Source: JAOTZA01 sp965224065 | Lineage (GTDB): Bacteria; Acidobacteriota; Thermoanaerobaculia; Multivoradales; JAHEKO01 | NCBI GenBank assembly: GCA_965224065.1 | Contig: CBDCYF010000005.1 | Coordinates: forward strand, 1,860,001-1,924,000 | Length of the DNA stretch: 64,000 nucleotides | Direction: 5' to 3' | Shown: piece after piece, positions 53,842 through 62,522 of the stretch | Numbering within the stretch: the stretch's first letter is position 1 | Layout: the number at the start of each line of letters is the position of its first letter | Notes under the pieces: generated by a model | Told to the model about the DNA's origin: nothing | The model's database searches: none | The model's input: the letters and a program-made list of their open reading frames with translations, nothing else | Translations under genes and position numbers: made by a program

Positions 53842-54504
53842 CTACACCTCGATCCCGAAGATCGCGTCTTCCCAGCTCTCGCCGTGCTGCGAAAAGGGCA
53901 CACCCAGCAGACGCGCCGAGCCAAAGCGAATCCGGTAGTCGAGACTCCTGAGGACGTCGGGCTGCTCGATCTCGGAGGCGATCAATGCGAAATGCGCCAG
54001 CTTCTGCGCGTCCTCCACGCCATAGCACCCGCCCAGCAGTCTCTCGCCGAGCTTCTCTCCCAGCTCGGGCAGCGCTTCGGTGTAGCGCCGAACCAGCCGG
54101 GTCGTGGCTTCCAGCGGCGCCTGGAAAGCCGGGACTGCAAACGTCCCCTTGCCGCCACGGCCCACGGGCCGGCCCCCGCCACTCCCACCCAGCAGACTCC
54201 TGAGAATCCCGGTGTAGCTGGCCGTCCGCCCGCGGCCGCGTCGGCGGATCTCGACCTCGGCCGGCAGCAGCCAGAAGGGCCGGTAGTCGTGGGCCGCGAT
54301 GTGGGAGGCGGCGACAAACGCCACGTCGACCGGCTCGAGCGTGTTGCGGTCGTCGTCAAACCGGTATCCGTTGCGGCAGGAGACGCAGTAAAACACCACG
54401 TCGATGCTCGCCGCCTGGACCGCGGAGCCGCAGGTCGGGCAATCGAGCGGAACGAGCCGGAACTCGCTTGGCGCGGCCGGGGCGGGAACCTGTTCCTCGC
54501 TCAC
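53842..54504 (-). CDS. Zinc-ribbon protein of unknown function (operon with SPFH gene)
   Basis: 220 aa, GTG start overlapping the previous stop (GTGA). An N-terminal zinc ribbon with CPTCGS and CVSCRNGY (residues about 22-45), then no membrane helix; a Gly-rich stretch (LLGGSGGGRPVGRGGKG) near 105-120 and a helical C-terminal half. The ribbon resembles those of the next two genes, suggesting a common partner. Function unknown; context suggests membrane-associated assembly with the SPFH protein. Confidence 0.72.
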   Translation of the reverse strand: MSEEQVPAPAAPSEFRLVPLDCPTCGSAVQAASIDVVFYCVSCRNGYRFDDDRNTLEPVDVAFVAASHIAAHDYRPFWLLPAEVEIRRRGRGRTASYTGILRSLLGGSGGGRPVGRGGKGTFAVPAFQAPLEATTRLVRRYTEALPELGEKLGERLLGGCYGVEDAQKLAHFALIASEIEQPDVLRSLDYRIRFGSARLLGVPFSQHGESWEDAIFGIEV

Positions 54505-55703
54505 CGCCGTCTCCCGAGCCGTCCGATCTGCTCGAGGCTGGAGATCAACTCGCCGGTCGACCCCGTCTGGGCCGCCCGCTCCAAGGCCTTGCGGACCTGC
54601 CGTCCCCGCCCGGTCTTCGGAACCCCCGTCCCCTCGATCACCACTCCTCCGTAGCGGAACCGGCGCCAGCCCCAGTAGAAGAGCGCCAACCCCAGACCCC
54701 CGCCGATCAGCAGCACCGGCAGGCTGGCGCCGGCGAGTTGGAGGGCGGTGGTGAGCAGGAACATCGCCGCCGCCTCGGTAGCCACCAGGGCGAGCGCCCG
54801 GTAGAGGTCGTTGCCGGGTGCCTTGCCATAGGCGAGCGCGCCGTCCTCACCGTCGACCAGGACTTGATAGGCGCGGTTCTGAAAATGGTAGCGGACAACC
54901 CACAACGGGTAGTAGATGACCGTCAGCCGCTCGCGCAGCGTCTCCAAGAAACGAAACCGCGTCCGATGGAGACCCGAGGTCGGCTCCGCCGATCTTTTGA
55001 AGGTCTCGACCGCCGCCGAAAAGACCTCGCGCTCCGATCCGGTGGGCGGAAAGACCATCCCCTTTCGCGCCAGGCCTTCGCCGTCGAACGGCACCAGGGG
55101 ATCGCCGGTCAGGTCGACCCGCTGGATGCCCCACTCGGCTACGTTCGAGGCCGGGTACGTGCGGTCAAAGCTCCGCTCGACCTTGCGCTCGACATCGACC
55201 TCATACGTTTCGACCCGGCGGTTTTTCCCCGAGCCCACGGTGCGGCGCCGCTGCTCGGTTCCGAGCGCAAAGCCCACCGCGTCGGCCTCGACGCGAAAAA
55301 AGGGCAGAAAGCACAAAAAGGCCTCGCCGTCCCGGGTCTCGTTCCCCAGCCGCGAGTCCTTGTTGAAGCCCTTGCGCAGCCACCGCTTGGCGATCTCGCG
55401 GGCGCGGCCGGCGCCGATTCGAGGCTCGATCGCGAACCGGCGGGTCCCGATCTCGCTCTTGACCAGCAGGGGGGTGGCGCAATACGGGCAGTTGACCACC
55501 CGCAGACCGGTCTCGATCTCCAGGTTGCCGCCGCAGTTCGGACACGACAGCCCCTCGACCCTTTTTGAGAGCCGGTGCGGTACCTCCTCGAGCTCTGCGG
55601 CCGGTGCCGCCGGCTCCTGGGCCGCCGGAGGAGGCGGCGGGATCCGGATCTCCCCCGCTGCCGGGGACGCGGGGGGCGGGGGCGGTGGGATGCCGTCGGT
55701 CAT
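54501..55703 (-). CDS. TFIIB-type zinc-ribbon membrane protein (YdjG-like)
   Basis: 400 aa from the ATG at 55703, overlapping the preceding gene by 4 nt. Proline-rich N-terminus (residues 5-30), then a zinc ribbon with CPNCGG and CPYCAT (about 55-80). A large cytoplasmic domain (RREVETYEVDVERKVERSFDRTYPASNVAEWGIQRV region) precedes two hydrophobic segments near 320-360 (AMFLLTTALQLAGASLPVLLIGGGLGLALFYWG). This arrangement resembles Bacillus subtilis YdjG, which with YdjH recruits PspA and YdjI (SPFH) to stressed membrane. Homology is inferred from architecture and operon, not from an alignment. Confidence 0.75.
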   Translation of the reverse strand: MTDGIPPPPPPASPAAGEIRIPPPPPAAQEPAAPAAELEEVPHRLSKRVEGLSCPNCGGNLEIETGLRVVNCPYCATPLLVKSEIGTRRFAIEPRIGAGRAREIAKRWLRKGFNKDSRLGNETRDGEAFLCFLPFFRVEADAVGFALGTEQRRRTVGSGKNRRVETYEVDVERKVERSFDRTYPASNVAEWGIQRVDLTGDPLVPFDGEGLARKGMVFPPTGSEREVFSAAVETFKRSAEPTSGLHRTRFRFLETLRERLTVIYYPLWVVRYHFQNRAYQVLVDGEDGALAYGKAPGNDLYRALALVATEAAAMFLLTTALQLAGASLPVLLIGGGLGLALFYWGWRRFRYGGVVIEGTGVPKTGRGRQVRKALERAAQTGSTGELISSLEQIGRLGRRR

Positions 55704-56500
55704 ACCTTGCGGGTCACCAGATAGGCCAGCAGGGCCAGCGGCAAGGCGGTCATGCCGAACACCACAATCTTCAGCAACGGGTTGGTGATCAGCAACCCTT
55801 CGAGGCCAAACAGAAACAGACCCAGACCGGCCACCAGATAGTACGGGCTCTCCGACTTCTCGGGATAAACGGTGGCCAGGACCTTGCCGGTCGAGCCCTC
55901 TACGAGGGCCTGATAGCGCTGCCCATCGTATTCGTAGTCCGCGCGCCACAGGGGAACCTCGACCAGCGAGCTTTCGATGACCGGTCGGATTCCGCGCTCT
56001 TCCAGCCAGCCACGCGCCGTGGCCAGCGGGATGGCGGCTTCCGCGGCTTCGATTCCCTCTTCACCGCCTCGGAACGGGACCAGGCGTCCGGCCGGCACTT
56101 CGAGGTCCGCCAGAGTCGGGATGGGAGTCGGTGCGGCCGGCTCGACAAACACCTCCTCGGTACCGCCGCGTCGCACGCGAAAGAGCCACATGGGAAAGCG
56201 TGTGGCGGAGAGCGAGTGCAGCTTGCTCTTGCGGTCGAGCCCCTTGACCGTGTCGTTCCCTGCCATCCATCTTCTGAGGGCCGCCGCCGCCTGCTCCTCC
56301 TCGATCAGGCGGGGCAGCTCGAAGTGCCCGACGACTTGCGAACGGTCCGCAAACAGCATCGTGTCGCAAAAAGCGCATTGAAAAAACCGTTCGCCAGCGG
56401 CCAGCGGGTTGGCGCCGCCGCAGTTGGGACAGTCGATCTCGAGCACCGGCTCGGGCTGCGGTGCCGGCTCCTCGGTCGACGCCTGGCGCTCGGGGGTCAT
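55700..56500 (-). CDS. Zinc-ribbon protein with C-terminal membrane anchor
   Basis: 266 aa. Zinc ribbon with CPNCGG and CAFCDT (about 24-47), a soluble domain with WRADYEYDGQRYQALVEGSTGKVLATVYPEKSES, and two hydrophobic segments at the C-terminus (about 218-262). The soluble motif (Y-x-A-L-V-x-G-x-T-G) is repeated in the next gene (YQVLVDGEDGALAYGKAPG), so the two are diverged paralogues. Probably the second membrane partner in an SPFH-linked complex. Confidence 0.75.
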   Translation of the reverse strand: MTPERQASTEEPAPQPEPVLEIDCPNCGGANPLAAGERFFQCAFCDTMLFADRSQVVGHFELPRLIEEEQAAAALRRWMAGNDTVKGLDRKSKLHSLSATRFPMWLFRVRRGGTEEVFVEPAAPTPIPTLADLEVPAGRLVPFRGGEEGIEAAEAAIPLATARGWLEERGIRPVIESSLVEVPLWRADYEYDGQRYQALVEGSTGKVLATVYPEKSESPYYLVAGLGLFLFGLEGLLITNPLLKIVVFGMTALPLALLAYLVTRKV

Positions 56501-56549
56501 CCTCAGAGAGATCGGCTAACCGGTACGCACGGCCGACCGGTGGCCGTCG

Positions 56550-57614
56550 CTATCCGACCAGCTTGGTTCCGCAGGCCGGGCAAAAACGCGCCGCCGGCGG
56601 TAGCTTGTGGCCACACTGATGACAGAAGGCCGGGGCTTCGACGGCGTCTTCGGCCGGGGGGGCCGCTTCCGCCGGTGGCGGCTCGGCGGCGCCCGAGTCG
56701 GCCGCCGCGGGCTGGGCCGGTGACGCGCCGCCTCCCGCGGTCGGCGGCGGTGCCGATCCGGCCTGCATCGCCTCCTTCATCATGCCCGGCAGCATCATTC
56801 CGAGACCGGCGCCCATACCCAGTCCCATGCCGGCGCCCACGCCGCTGCCCGCCTCACCGCCGCCGCCTTCTTGCTGGGCGGCATCGCCCATCGCCTTGGC
56901 GGCCTTGTATTTGAGGTAGGCGTTCATGTCCCCGACGGCCGCCATGCCGGCGCGCTCGTCGATCTGCTTCTGGACTTCTTCCGGTGGCGTGATCGCCCCC
57001 AGGAAAAGATCCACCAGCTCGATGCCGTACTTGGCGAAATCGTCGGTGACCCGGGCCTTGAGCCCCATCGCCAGCTCGTCGTAGACCTTGGGGAGGTCGA
57101 AGATGGATTGCAGGTTCTCTCCCAGCAGATCGGTCAGCCGGGCGACGATGGCGTCCTTGAAATAGGCCTCGACCCCGTCGGTGGTGTAGATCCCCTGGGT
57201 ACCGACGATCTCGTTGACAAATTGCTGCGCGTTGTTGATCCGCACCGCGAACTTGCCAAAAGCGCGCAGCCGGATCATCGCCAGCTCCTGGTCCCGGTAG
57301 ACCACCGGCTCCTTGGTGCCCCACTTCAGATCGAGAAAGGTCTTGGTCGAGACAAAGATGACCGCAGCCTGGAACGGCGACTTGCCCTCGAAGGGCATAC
57401 CCAACAGCTTGACCAGGAACGGCAAGTTGGCGGTCGCCAGGGTGTGGCGCCCCGGATCGAAGGTGTCGAGCGCCTTGCCGTCGCGCAGAAACACCGCCTG
57501 CTGGCTCTCCTCGACGATCAACTGGCTGCCGAGCTCGATGGCTTCGGTGCCCGAGCGGGGAACGCGGGCGACCATCGTCTGGCCGGTGGGATCAACGTAC
57601 TGGATGACTTTCAT
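56550..57614 (-). CDS. SPFH-domain protein with C-terminal zinc ribbon (YdjI-like)
   Basis: 354 aa. No signal peptide. The SPFH/'virion core protein-like' domain spans about 25-235 (LIVEESQQAVFLRDGKALDTFDPGRHTL; YGIELVDLFLGAITPPEEVQKQIDERAG). A Gly/Met-rich stretch (GMGLGMGAGLGMMLPGMM) and an Ala/Pro-rich linker come next, then a zinc ribbon (CHQCGHKLPPAARFCPACG). In Bacillus the homologous YdjI acts with PspA against membrane stress. AGAGG lies upstream of the ATG. The zinc-ribbon partners are directly downstream. Confidence 0.88.
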   Translation of the reverse strand: MKVIQYVDPTGQTMVARVPRSGTEAIELGSQLIVEESQQAVFLRDGKALDTFDPGRHTLATANLPFLVKLLGMPFEGKSPFQAAVIFVSTKTFLDLKWGTKEPVVYRDQELAMIRLRAFGKFAVRINNAQQFVNEIVGTQGIYTTDGVEAYFKDAIVARLTDLLGENLQSIFDLPKVYDELAMGLKARVTDDFAKYGIELVDLFLGAITPPEEVQKQIDERAGMAAVGDMNAYLKYKAAKAMGDAAQQEGGGGEAGSGVGAGMGLGMGAGLGMMLPGMMKEAMQAGSAPPPTAGGGASPAQPAAADSGAAEPPPAEAAPPAEDAVEAPAFCHQCGHKLPPAARFCPACGTKLVG

Positions 57615-57660
57615 GGCTTACCTCTGAGTGCCGATAGGTGGATGACGATGTCGGCGCGGG

Positions 57661-58191
57661 CTACCTTTGCACGACGTTGCCGATCACGCTCTCGCGGCCG
57701 GCCCATTTGTCGGCAAGCTGGACAACGCTGTCAAGCACGCGGTTGATGGCCTCGCGGGCCGCAGAGGCGTCTTGCCGGTCCGGCCCCGGCAGGGCCCGGA
57801 CCTCGCCGTCGATCGCCCCGACATCCTCGAGTAGCGACACGTCGAAGGCGTACAGCCGGTCGAGCTCGTCTTCTCCGATCTTGACGACGTCGAAGATCCC
57901 GGTGGCGCCGTAGTCGGCAAACCGTACCGCCTGGGACAGGCCGTCGAGCTTGCGATCGAGGCGCTCGAACAGGTGGAGCACGCCGATCTGACCGGCGTCG
58001 GTGTAATCACGCGCCTTGGATCGCACCACCGATTTGATCCGGCCCAGCTCACGGGAGAGATGGTCGCGCTGCATCCGGTCGACGTCGCGCCGCAGCTCGC
58101 GATCGCGATAGCCGCCAAACCCGGGGATCTTGGACCCGATCTTCTCCAGCCAGTTCCGCTGTTCTCGTGCTTCTTCGTAGCCGTTTGTCAT
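57661..58191 (-). CDS. Helical protein of unknown function heading the SPFH operon
   Basis: 176 aa with GGGAG upstream. Mostly alpha-helical and highly charged (YRDRELRRDVDRMQRDHLSRELGRIKSVVRSKARDY; LHLFERLDRKLDGLSQAVRFADYG). No signal peptide, membrane helix or catalytic motif. Position in the operon matches that of PspA in Bacillus pspA-ydjGHI, but length and sequence are not obviously PspA-like (the long coiled coil is missing), so I do not call it PspA. Confidence 0.72.
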   Translation of the reverse strand: MTNGYEEAREQRNWLEKIGSKIPGFGGYRDRELRRDVDRMQRDHLSRELGRIKSVVRSKARDYTDAGQIGVLHLFERLDRKLDGLSQAVRFADYGATGIFDVVKIGEDELDRLYAFDVSLLEDVGAIDGEVRALPGPDRQDASAAREAINRVLDSVVQLADKWAGRESVIGNVVQR

Positions 58192-58313
58192 CTTTGCGTC
58201 TCTCCCAGCAGGCCGAAATGGGCCGTAATGTTAGCAGAGGCCCGCGGGGGGTTCTAGCCTGTCTTTCTCACCCGGTTTCTACCGTGGAGGCGCAACTGAC
58301 GGGATCTACGTCG

Positions 58314-58871
58314 CTACGCTCGGTCGCTACGGCGAGCCGCGGCGGCGACCTGCATCGTGGCCACCGCCAGCAACCCGGCGACGGCGTTGAGCCCCACGTC
58401 GCGCAGATCGTAGACGCGGTTTGGCAGCAGGTGCTGGATGCCTTCGTCCAACCAGCCGGCGACGAGCGTCAACCCGACCGCGACCGCGGCGATCCACAGC
58501 GGGGCCCGGGGTGGCGGCTCGCGGCCGGCAAGGCCATGACGCTCCAGCAAGGCCGAATAGACCAGCCCCGCCAGCAACCCGTACTCCAGGAGATGGAGGC
58601 GCTCTTCGGGCTGGTCGAGCCACCACAGGGCCGCCAGATAGAGCGCGGCCGCAACCAGCAGCACGGTCCATTCGCGAAGGCCCGGACGACGCCTTCGGAC
58701 GGCAAAAAAGACGGCCAGAGCGACCCCGGCGAAGACCACCGCCACCGTCCCCCGCAACAGGTTGCGATCCCGCAGGTACTCGATCGGCCCGCGCACAAAA
58801 TAGAGCGTCGAGTAGATCAGCAGCAGCCACAGCGCCGCCAGGATCCACAGTCGCTTCTCGCGCGGCGTCAC
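58314..58871 (-). CDS. VanZ-like membrane protein
   Basis: 185 aa, GTG start. Five hydrophobic segments (about 8-26, 42-60, 68-86, 92-112 and 126-150). The VanZ-type pattern HLLEYGLLAGLVYSALL and WLDEGIQHLLPNRVYDLRDVGLNAVAGLLA holds conserved acidic and His residues facing the membrane. VanZ family members are linked to teicoplanin tolerance in enterococci, but most bacterial homologues have no known role. Confidence 0.85.
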   Translation of the reverse strand: MTPREKRLWILAALWLLLIYSTLYFVRGPIEYLRDRNLLRGTVAVVFAGVALAVFFAVRRRRPGLREWTVLLVAAALYLAALWWLDQPEERLHLLEYGLLAGLVYSALLERHGLAGREPPPRAPLWIAAVAVGLTLVAGWLDEGIQHLLPNRVYDLRDVGLNAVAGLLAVATMQVAAAARRSDRA

Positions 58872-58989
58872 CTCGCGATCCTAGCCTGAACTTCTCACCA
58901 GCGTCCGCCAGCCGTTCAAGGCAGCACAGACGGAATCATCACCAGCACGTCACCAAGCCCAAAAATCAAGGCCTCCGATGTGGAGCTTC

Positions 58990-59406
58990 CTAAGCGTCCT
59001 CAGCCAGCTCTTCCAACAGGTCGAGCCACTCCTGGGTGGCGACGATCTTGCGCACGATGTTGTCGCGCGCCTCCGAGTCCATCCCCGGCTCGGCCAGGTA
59101 ACCCAGGAAGTCCCGCACGACGTCTCCGCGGCGCGCTCGCAACTGCCGCTTCAAGTATGCGACCAGGGGTCTTGCGTCGCCGCTGTCGAGGTAAGCGTCG
59201 TATTTCGTCTTCGCCTTCTCAACCAGCGGCCGTCGCTCCTTGATCGGAGTGGTGGTGGGTATCCTCCTGGGGTCCGCCTTTCCCCCACCCCCCGATCGAC
59301 GCCCGCTCCAGCAATGCCAACCGGATGGCAAGTGATACATCCGTGGCGGCTTGTAGCGAAAGATAATGGGGTACCCGCAGTAGATGCAGATCGAAACGTC
59401 TGACAC
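58990..59406 (-). CDS. Zinc-finger protein of unknown function
   Basis: 138 aa, GTG start with AAGGAGG 7 nt upstream. The first 40 residues hold CIYCGYP and HLPSGWHCW, a possible C2HC zinc site. A basic Gly-rich segment (RRSGGGGKADPRR) and an alpha-helical C-terminal half (LVEKAKTKYDAYLDSGDARPLVAYLKRQL) follow. I do not recognise it. Its leader region (59407-59470) is strikingly A/T-rich for this genome, suggesting either a strong promoter or foreign origin. Confidence 0.65.
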   Translation of the reverse strand: MSDVSICIYCGYPIIFRYKPPRMYHLPSGWHCWSGRRSGGGGKADPRRIPTTTPIKERRPLVEKAKTKYDAYLDSGDARPLVAYLKRQLRARRGDVVRDFLGYLAEPGMDSEARDNIVRKIVATQEWLDLLEELAEDA

Positions 59407-59475
59407 GACTCGCCTCCTTTCTTTACCTCCTTTCTCTAATTAATAGAATAACGTATTTATTTGTAATAAGAAACC
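59407..59475 (-). promoter_or_regulatory. A/T-rich leader with a doubled Shine-Dalgarno
   Basis: On the minus strand TTACAAATAAATACGTTATT and TATTAATTAG precede two consecutive AAAGGAGG motifs about 13 nt apart, the second correctly spaced for the GTG at 59406. The first is followed by no start codon at usual distance. Confidence 0.5.
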
Positions 59476-59523
59476 CCACCCCGCACACCGGCTCAAAGCA
59501 CCGCCGGGGACTGCCGGATGGGG

Positions 59524-59874
59524 CTACTCGCTTGGCGGCAGCTCGGGTGGCTGGTTGAAAAATACCGCGCCGACAAAGAAGCGAATCCGCTGGCGGTCCG
59601 TTTCGCTCAAATCGCTAAACCGGACCCCCATCCCCGTCGGATCCGACCAGACGACCGTGCCGGCCCCGCGCAGGGGCGTCTCCGGATCGATGCCGGGGAT
59701 TTGGAAGCTGAACTCGACGTTGCTGCCCTTTGGCAGCGGCTGGTTGGTGTCGACAAACATCCCGGTCTCGCTGATGTCCTCCACAAAGGCAGCGGTGGGC
59801 GGAGAGTCGTGCCAGAACTGGACCTCGAGACGCTGTTTGACCCGGAGCGCGCCCTGTCTGTTTTCGTCCGGCAT
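59524..59874 (-). CDS. PilZ-domain c-di-GMP-binding protein
   Basis: 116 aa from the ATG at 59874. A single PilZ domain with both c-di-GMP motifs: RxxxR (RVKQR, residues about 11-15) and DxSxxG (DISETG, about 33-38). The tail VGVRFSDLSETDRQRIRFFV is of the Myxococcus-type (TIGR02266) PilZ group. It begins 32 nt after ftsZ on the same strand and is probably co-transcribed with the division genes, which is uncommon. Confidence 0.9.
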   Translation of the reverse strand: MPDENRQGALRVKQRLEVQFWHDSPPTAAFVEDISETGMFVDTNQPLPKGSNVEFSFQIPGIDPETPLRGAGTVVWSDPTGMGVRFSDLSETDRQRIRFFVGAVFFNQPPELPPSE

Positions 59875-59906
59875 CTCCTCCTCGTCGAGGCTAGCAGCCC
59901 GCGCGG

Positions 59907-61238
59907 CTAGTCCATCTGTTTGCGAAGCACCGTCGGGATGTCGTAGTCGTCGACGTTGGACCAATTGGGCCCGTAGCCGTTCGGATCCTCGTCCCGGCTG
60001 TTGGCGAGAGCCTTGCGATAAAACGGCACCTCGGTCTCCGCCTCTTCGAGCGGCGCGGAAGGCTCCGGCTCAGGTTGCGGCTGTGGCTGCGGCTGCGGCT
60101 GCGACTGGGCGGGCTCGGCGGCCTCCTGGCGCAAGAAGGGATCGAACTCGGGCTCTTCCGGAGTGGCCAAGACGCCTCGGTCATCCGAGGCGGCCGGTGC
60201 GGCGGACTCCTCTTGAAACAGCGGTCGGAACGCCTGTGTCGGCTGGTTCTTGAACCCGGTGGCGATCACCGTGACCTTCATCTCCTCCTCCAGGCTCTCG
60301 TCGATCACCATGCCCGAGATGATGTGGGCGCCCGGATCCACCGCCTCGGCGATCACCTTTGCCGCCTCGGCCACTTCGTGGAGGGCCAGATCGCGACCAC
60401 CGGAGATGTTGAGCAGAACGCCACGCGCGCCCTCGATCGAGGTCTCCTCGAGCAGCGGCGACGAGATGGCGCGCTGCGCCGCCTCGAGCGCGCGGTTCTC
60501 GCCCTTGGCGATGCCGGTGCCCATCAGCGCCATCCCCATCCCGGTCATCACCGTCTTGACATCGGCAAAGTCGACGTTGACTTCGCCCGGCACGGTGATC
60601 AGATCGCTGATCCCCTGGACGGCCTGACGCAGCACGTCGTCGGCGATCCGAAACGCCTCCGACAGCGGCGTGCCGCGCTCGACAAAGCTCAACAGGCGCT
60701 CGTTGGGAATGGTGATCAGCGTGTCCACCGCGCCGCGCAGCTCTTCGACCCCGCGCTCGGCCTGCTCCATCCGCCGCCGTCCCTCGAACGAGAACGGCTT
60801 GGTCACCACCGCCACTGTCAGGGCGCCGATCTCGGCCGCCAAAGAGGCCACGATCGGCAAGGCCCCGGTACCGGTGCCTCCGCCCAGCCCGGCGGTCAGA
60901 AACACCATATCCGAGCCTTCGAGCAGCTCGAGGATCCGGTCGGTGTCTTCGAGCGCCGATTTGCGGCCGACTTCCGGATCGCCACCTGCGCCCAGGCCTC
61001 GGGTGAGGGTGGCGCCAAGCTGCAGCTTGGTCGGCGCCTGGCACTTGCGCAGCGCCTGAAGGTCGGTGTTGCCGGCTACAAAGTCGATCCCGCGCATACG
61101 CGCATCGATCATGCGGTTGACCGCGTTGCCGCCTCCCCCGCCGACACCGATCACCTTGATCTTGGCGGGCACCATGTCGGCGTCCTCGAGCGTGATCGGC
61201 AGAGGACCTTCGGTTTCAGCGTCGTCAAAAAGAATCAT
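59907..61238 (-). CDS. ftsZ: Cell division GTPase FtsZ
   Basis: 443 aa. The tubulin signature GGGTGTG is at residues 119-125. KVIGVGGGGGNAVNRM opens the GTPase domain, and NVDFADVKTVM is the T7 synergy loop (catalytic Asp). The C-terminal linker has a Gln/Pro/Glu run (QPQPQPQPQPEPEP) from a hexanucleotide microrepeat, ending in the conserved tail DDYDIPTVLRKQ that binds FtsA. GAGGAG lies 9 nt before the ATG. It forms the cytokinetic ring. Confidence 0.99.
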   Translation of the reverse strand: MILFDDAETEGPLPITLEDADMVPAKIKVIGVGGGGGNAVNRMIDARMRGIDFVAGNTDLQALRKCQAPTKLQLGATLTRGLGAGGDPEVGRKSALEDTDRILELLEGSDMVFLTAGLGGGTGTGALPIVASLAAEIGALTVAVVTKPFSFEGRRRMEQAERGVEELRGAVDTLITIPNERLLSFVERGTPLSEAFRIADDVLRQAVQGISDLITVPGEVNVDFADVKTVMTGMGMALMGTGIAKGENRALEAAQRAISSPLLEETSIEGARGVLLNISGGRDLALHEVAEAAKVIAEAVDPGAHIISGMVIDESLEEEMKVTVIATGFKNQPTQAFRPLFQEESAAPAASDDRGVLATPEEPEFDPFLRQEAAEPAQSQPQPQPQPQPEPEPSAPLEEAETEVPFYRKALANSRDEDPNGYGPNWSNVDDYDIPTVLRKQMD

Positions 61239-61277
61239 GGCTGGGCTCTCCTCTCGTGGATTTCCAAACTCAAAAAA

Positions 61278-62516
61278 TCAAAGCAGATCCGAGAACATCT
61301 CTTTTAGGTTTCCGACCATCGAACGAACCGTGACTCCCCTGCGGCGCGTCGCCCGCCGCCGGTTTTCGTCGGCGGAGCGACCGTAGAGCAGCAGACCGGA
61401 GGCCGCCGACCAGATCGGCGAGCTGATGACGTCCACCAAGCCTCCCAGACCCTGGGGCAGCCCATAGCGGACGCCGGTATTGAAGACCTGTTCGGCGAGC
61501 TCGAGCATTCCGTCGAGCTGTGCGCCACCGCCGGTGAGCACGACTCCACCCCGCAGCTCGTTTTCGTAGCCATACCTGGCGAGGTCGTTCTGCACCAGGG
61601 TCAACATCTCCTCGGCCCGCGGCTGCAGGATCTCACACAACTCGCGCTTGGGTACTACTCGCGGCGCCCCACCCGCAACCGTCGGGACCGCCACGCCCTC
61701 TTCTTCGCCCACCATCCCCGGCAGGCAGCAGCCGTGCCGGATCTTGACCTGCTCGGCCTCGGCAAACGGCGTGCGCAGCACCATGGCCAGGTCGTTGGTG
61801 AAATGGCCGGCCCCGATCGGCAGCACTCCGCTGTGCTGGATCTCGCCATCGACAAAGAAGGCAAACTCCAGGGTCCCGGATCCGATGTCCAGAAGCAGCG
61901 CCCCGAGCTCGCGCTCGTCGTGGGTCAGCGCCGTCTCGGCCGCGGCCAGCGGCTCGAACACCATCTCGACGACCTCGATTCCGGCGCGGTTGAGACAGGT
62001 GAGGAGCGTCTTGGTGCGGGTCACATTGACGGTCACCAGATGGACCGCCACTTCGAGCCGCGATCCGATCATCCCCAGCGGATCGGCGATCCCGCCCTGC
62101 TCGTCGACAATGAACTCCTGCGGGATGGCGTGGAGGATCTCGCGGTCCGAGGGCAAGGCCGCCGATTGCGCCGCATCCAGGACGCGCGAAATGTCCTGCC
62201 GGGTGATCTCGCGGTCCTTTCTCGCCACCGACACCATGCCGCGCGCGTTGACGCTGCGTACGTCGGTGCCGGCGATACCCACGTAGGCGCGCGAGATCTC
62301 CATACCCGCCATCACCTCGGCCTCCTCGGAGGCCTTTTTGAGCGAGTCGACGGTCGCCTCGACGTTTACGACATTGCCCTTGCGGCTGCCGCGGTGGCGG
62401 GCCAGGCCCTTGCCAACCACTTCGATACCGCCGGAATCGTCGATCTGACCGATCAAAAAGCCGACTTTCGACGAGCCGATGTCGACGGAGACGATGGAGG
62501 AATCAGGTTTGGGCAT
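61278..62516 (-). CDS. ftsA: Cell division protein FtsA
   Basis: 412 aa, actin-like ATPase anchoring FtsZ to the membrane. Phosphate-1 motif SVDIGSSKVG at the N-terminus, the 1C domain (KKASEEAEVMAGMEISRAYVGIAGTDVRS), phosphate-2 LLLDIGSGTLEFA, adenosine motif VVLTGGGAQLDGM, and the C-terminal amphipathic membrane-targeting helix (VGNLKEMFSDLL). It lies 6 nt after ftsQ and 39 nt before ftsZ. Confidence 0.97.
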   Translation of the reverse strand: MPKPDSSIVSVDIGSSKVGFLIGQIDDSGGIEVVGKGLARHRGSRKGNVVNVEATVDSLKKASEEAEVMAGMEISRAYVGIAGTDVRSVNARGMVSVARKDREITRQDISRVLDAAQSAALPSDREILHAIPQEFIVDEQGGIADPLGMIGSRLEVAVHLVTVNVTRTKTLLTCLNRAGIEVVEMVFEPLAAAETALTHDERELGALLLDIGSGTLEFAFFVDGEIQHSGVLPIGAGHFTNDLAMVLRTPFAEAEQVKIRHGCCLPGMVGEEEGVAVPTVAGGAPRVVPKRELCEILQPRAEEMLTLVQNDLARYGYENELRGGVVLTGGGAQLDGMLELAEQVFNTGVRYGLPQGLGGLVDVISSPIWSAASGLLLYGRSADENRRRATRRRGVTVRSMVGNLKEMFSDLL

Positions 62517-62522
62517 GTGGGT

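Noticed and set aside
57661..58191. PspA homologue heading the SPFH operon
   Set aside because: Position fits, but the protein is shorter and lacks the long continuous coiled coil of PspA/Vipp1.
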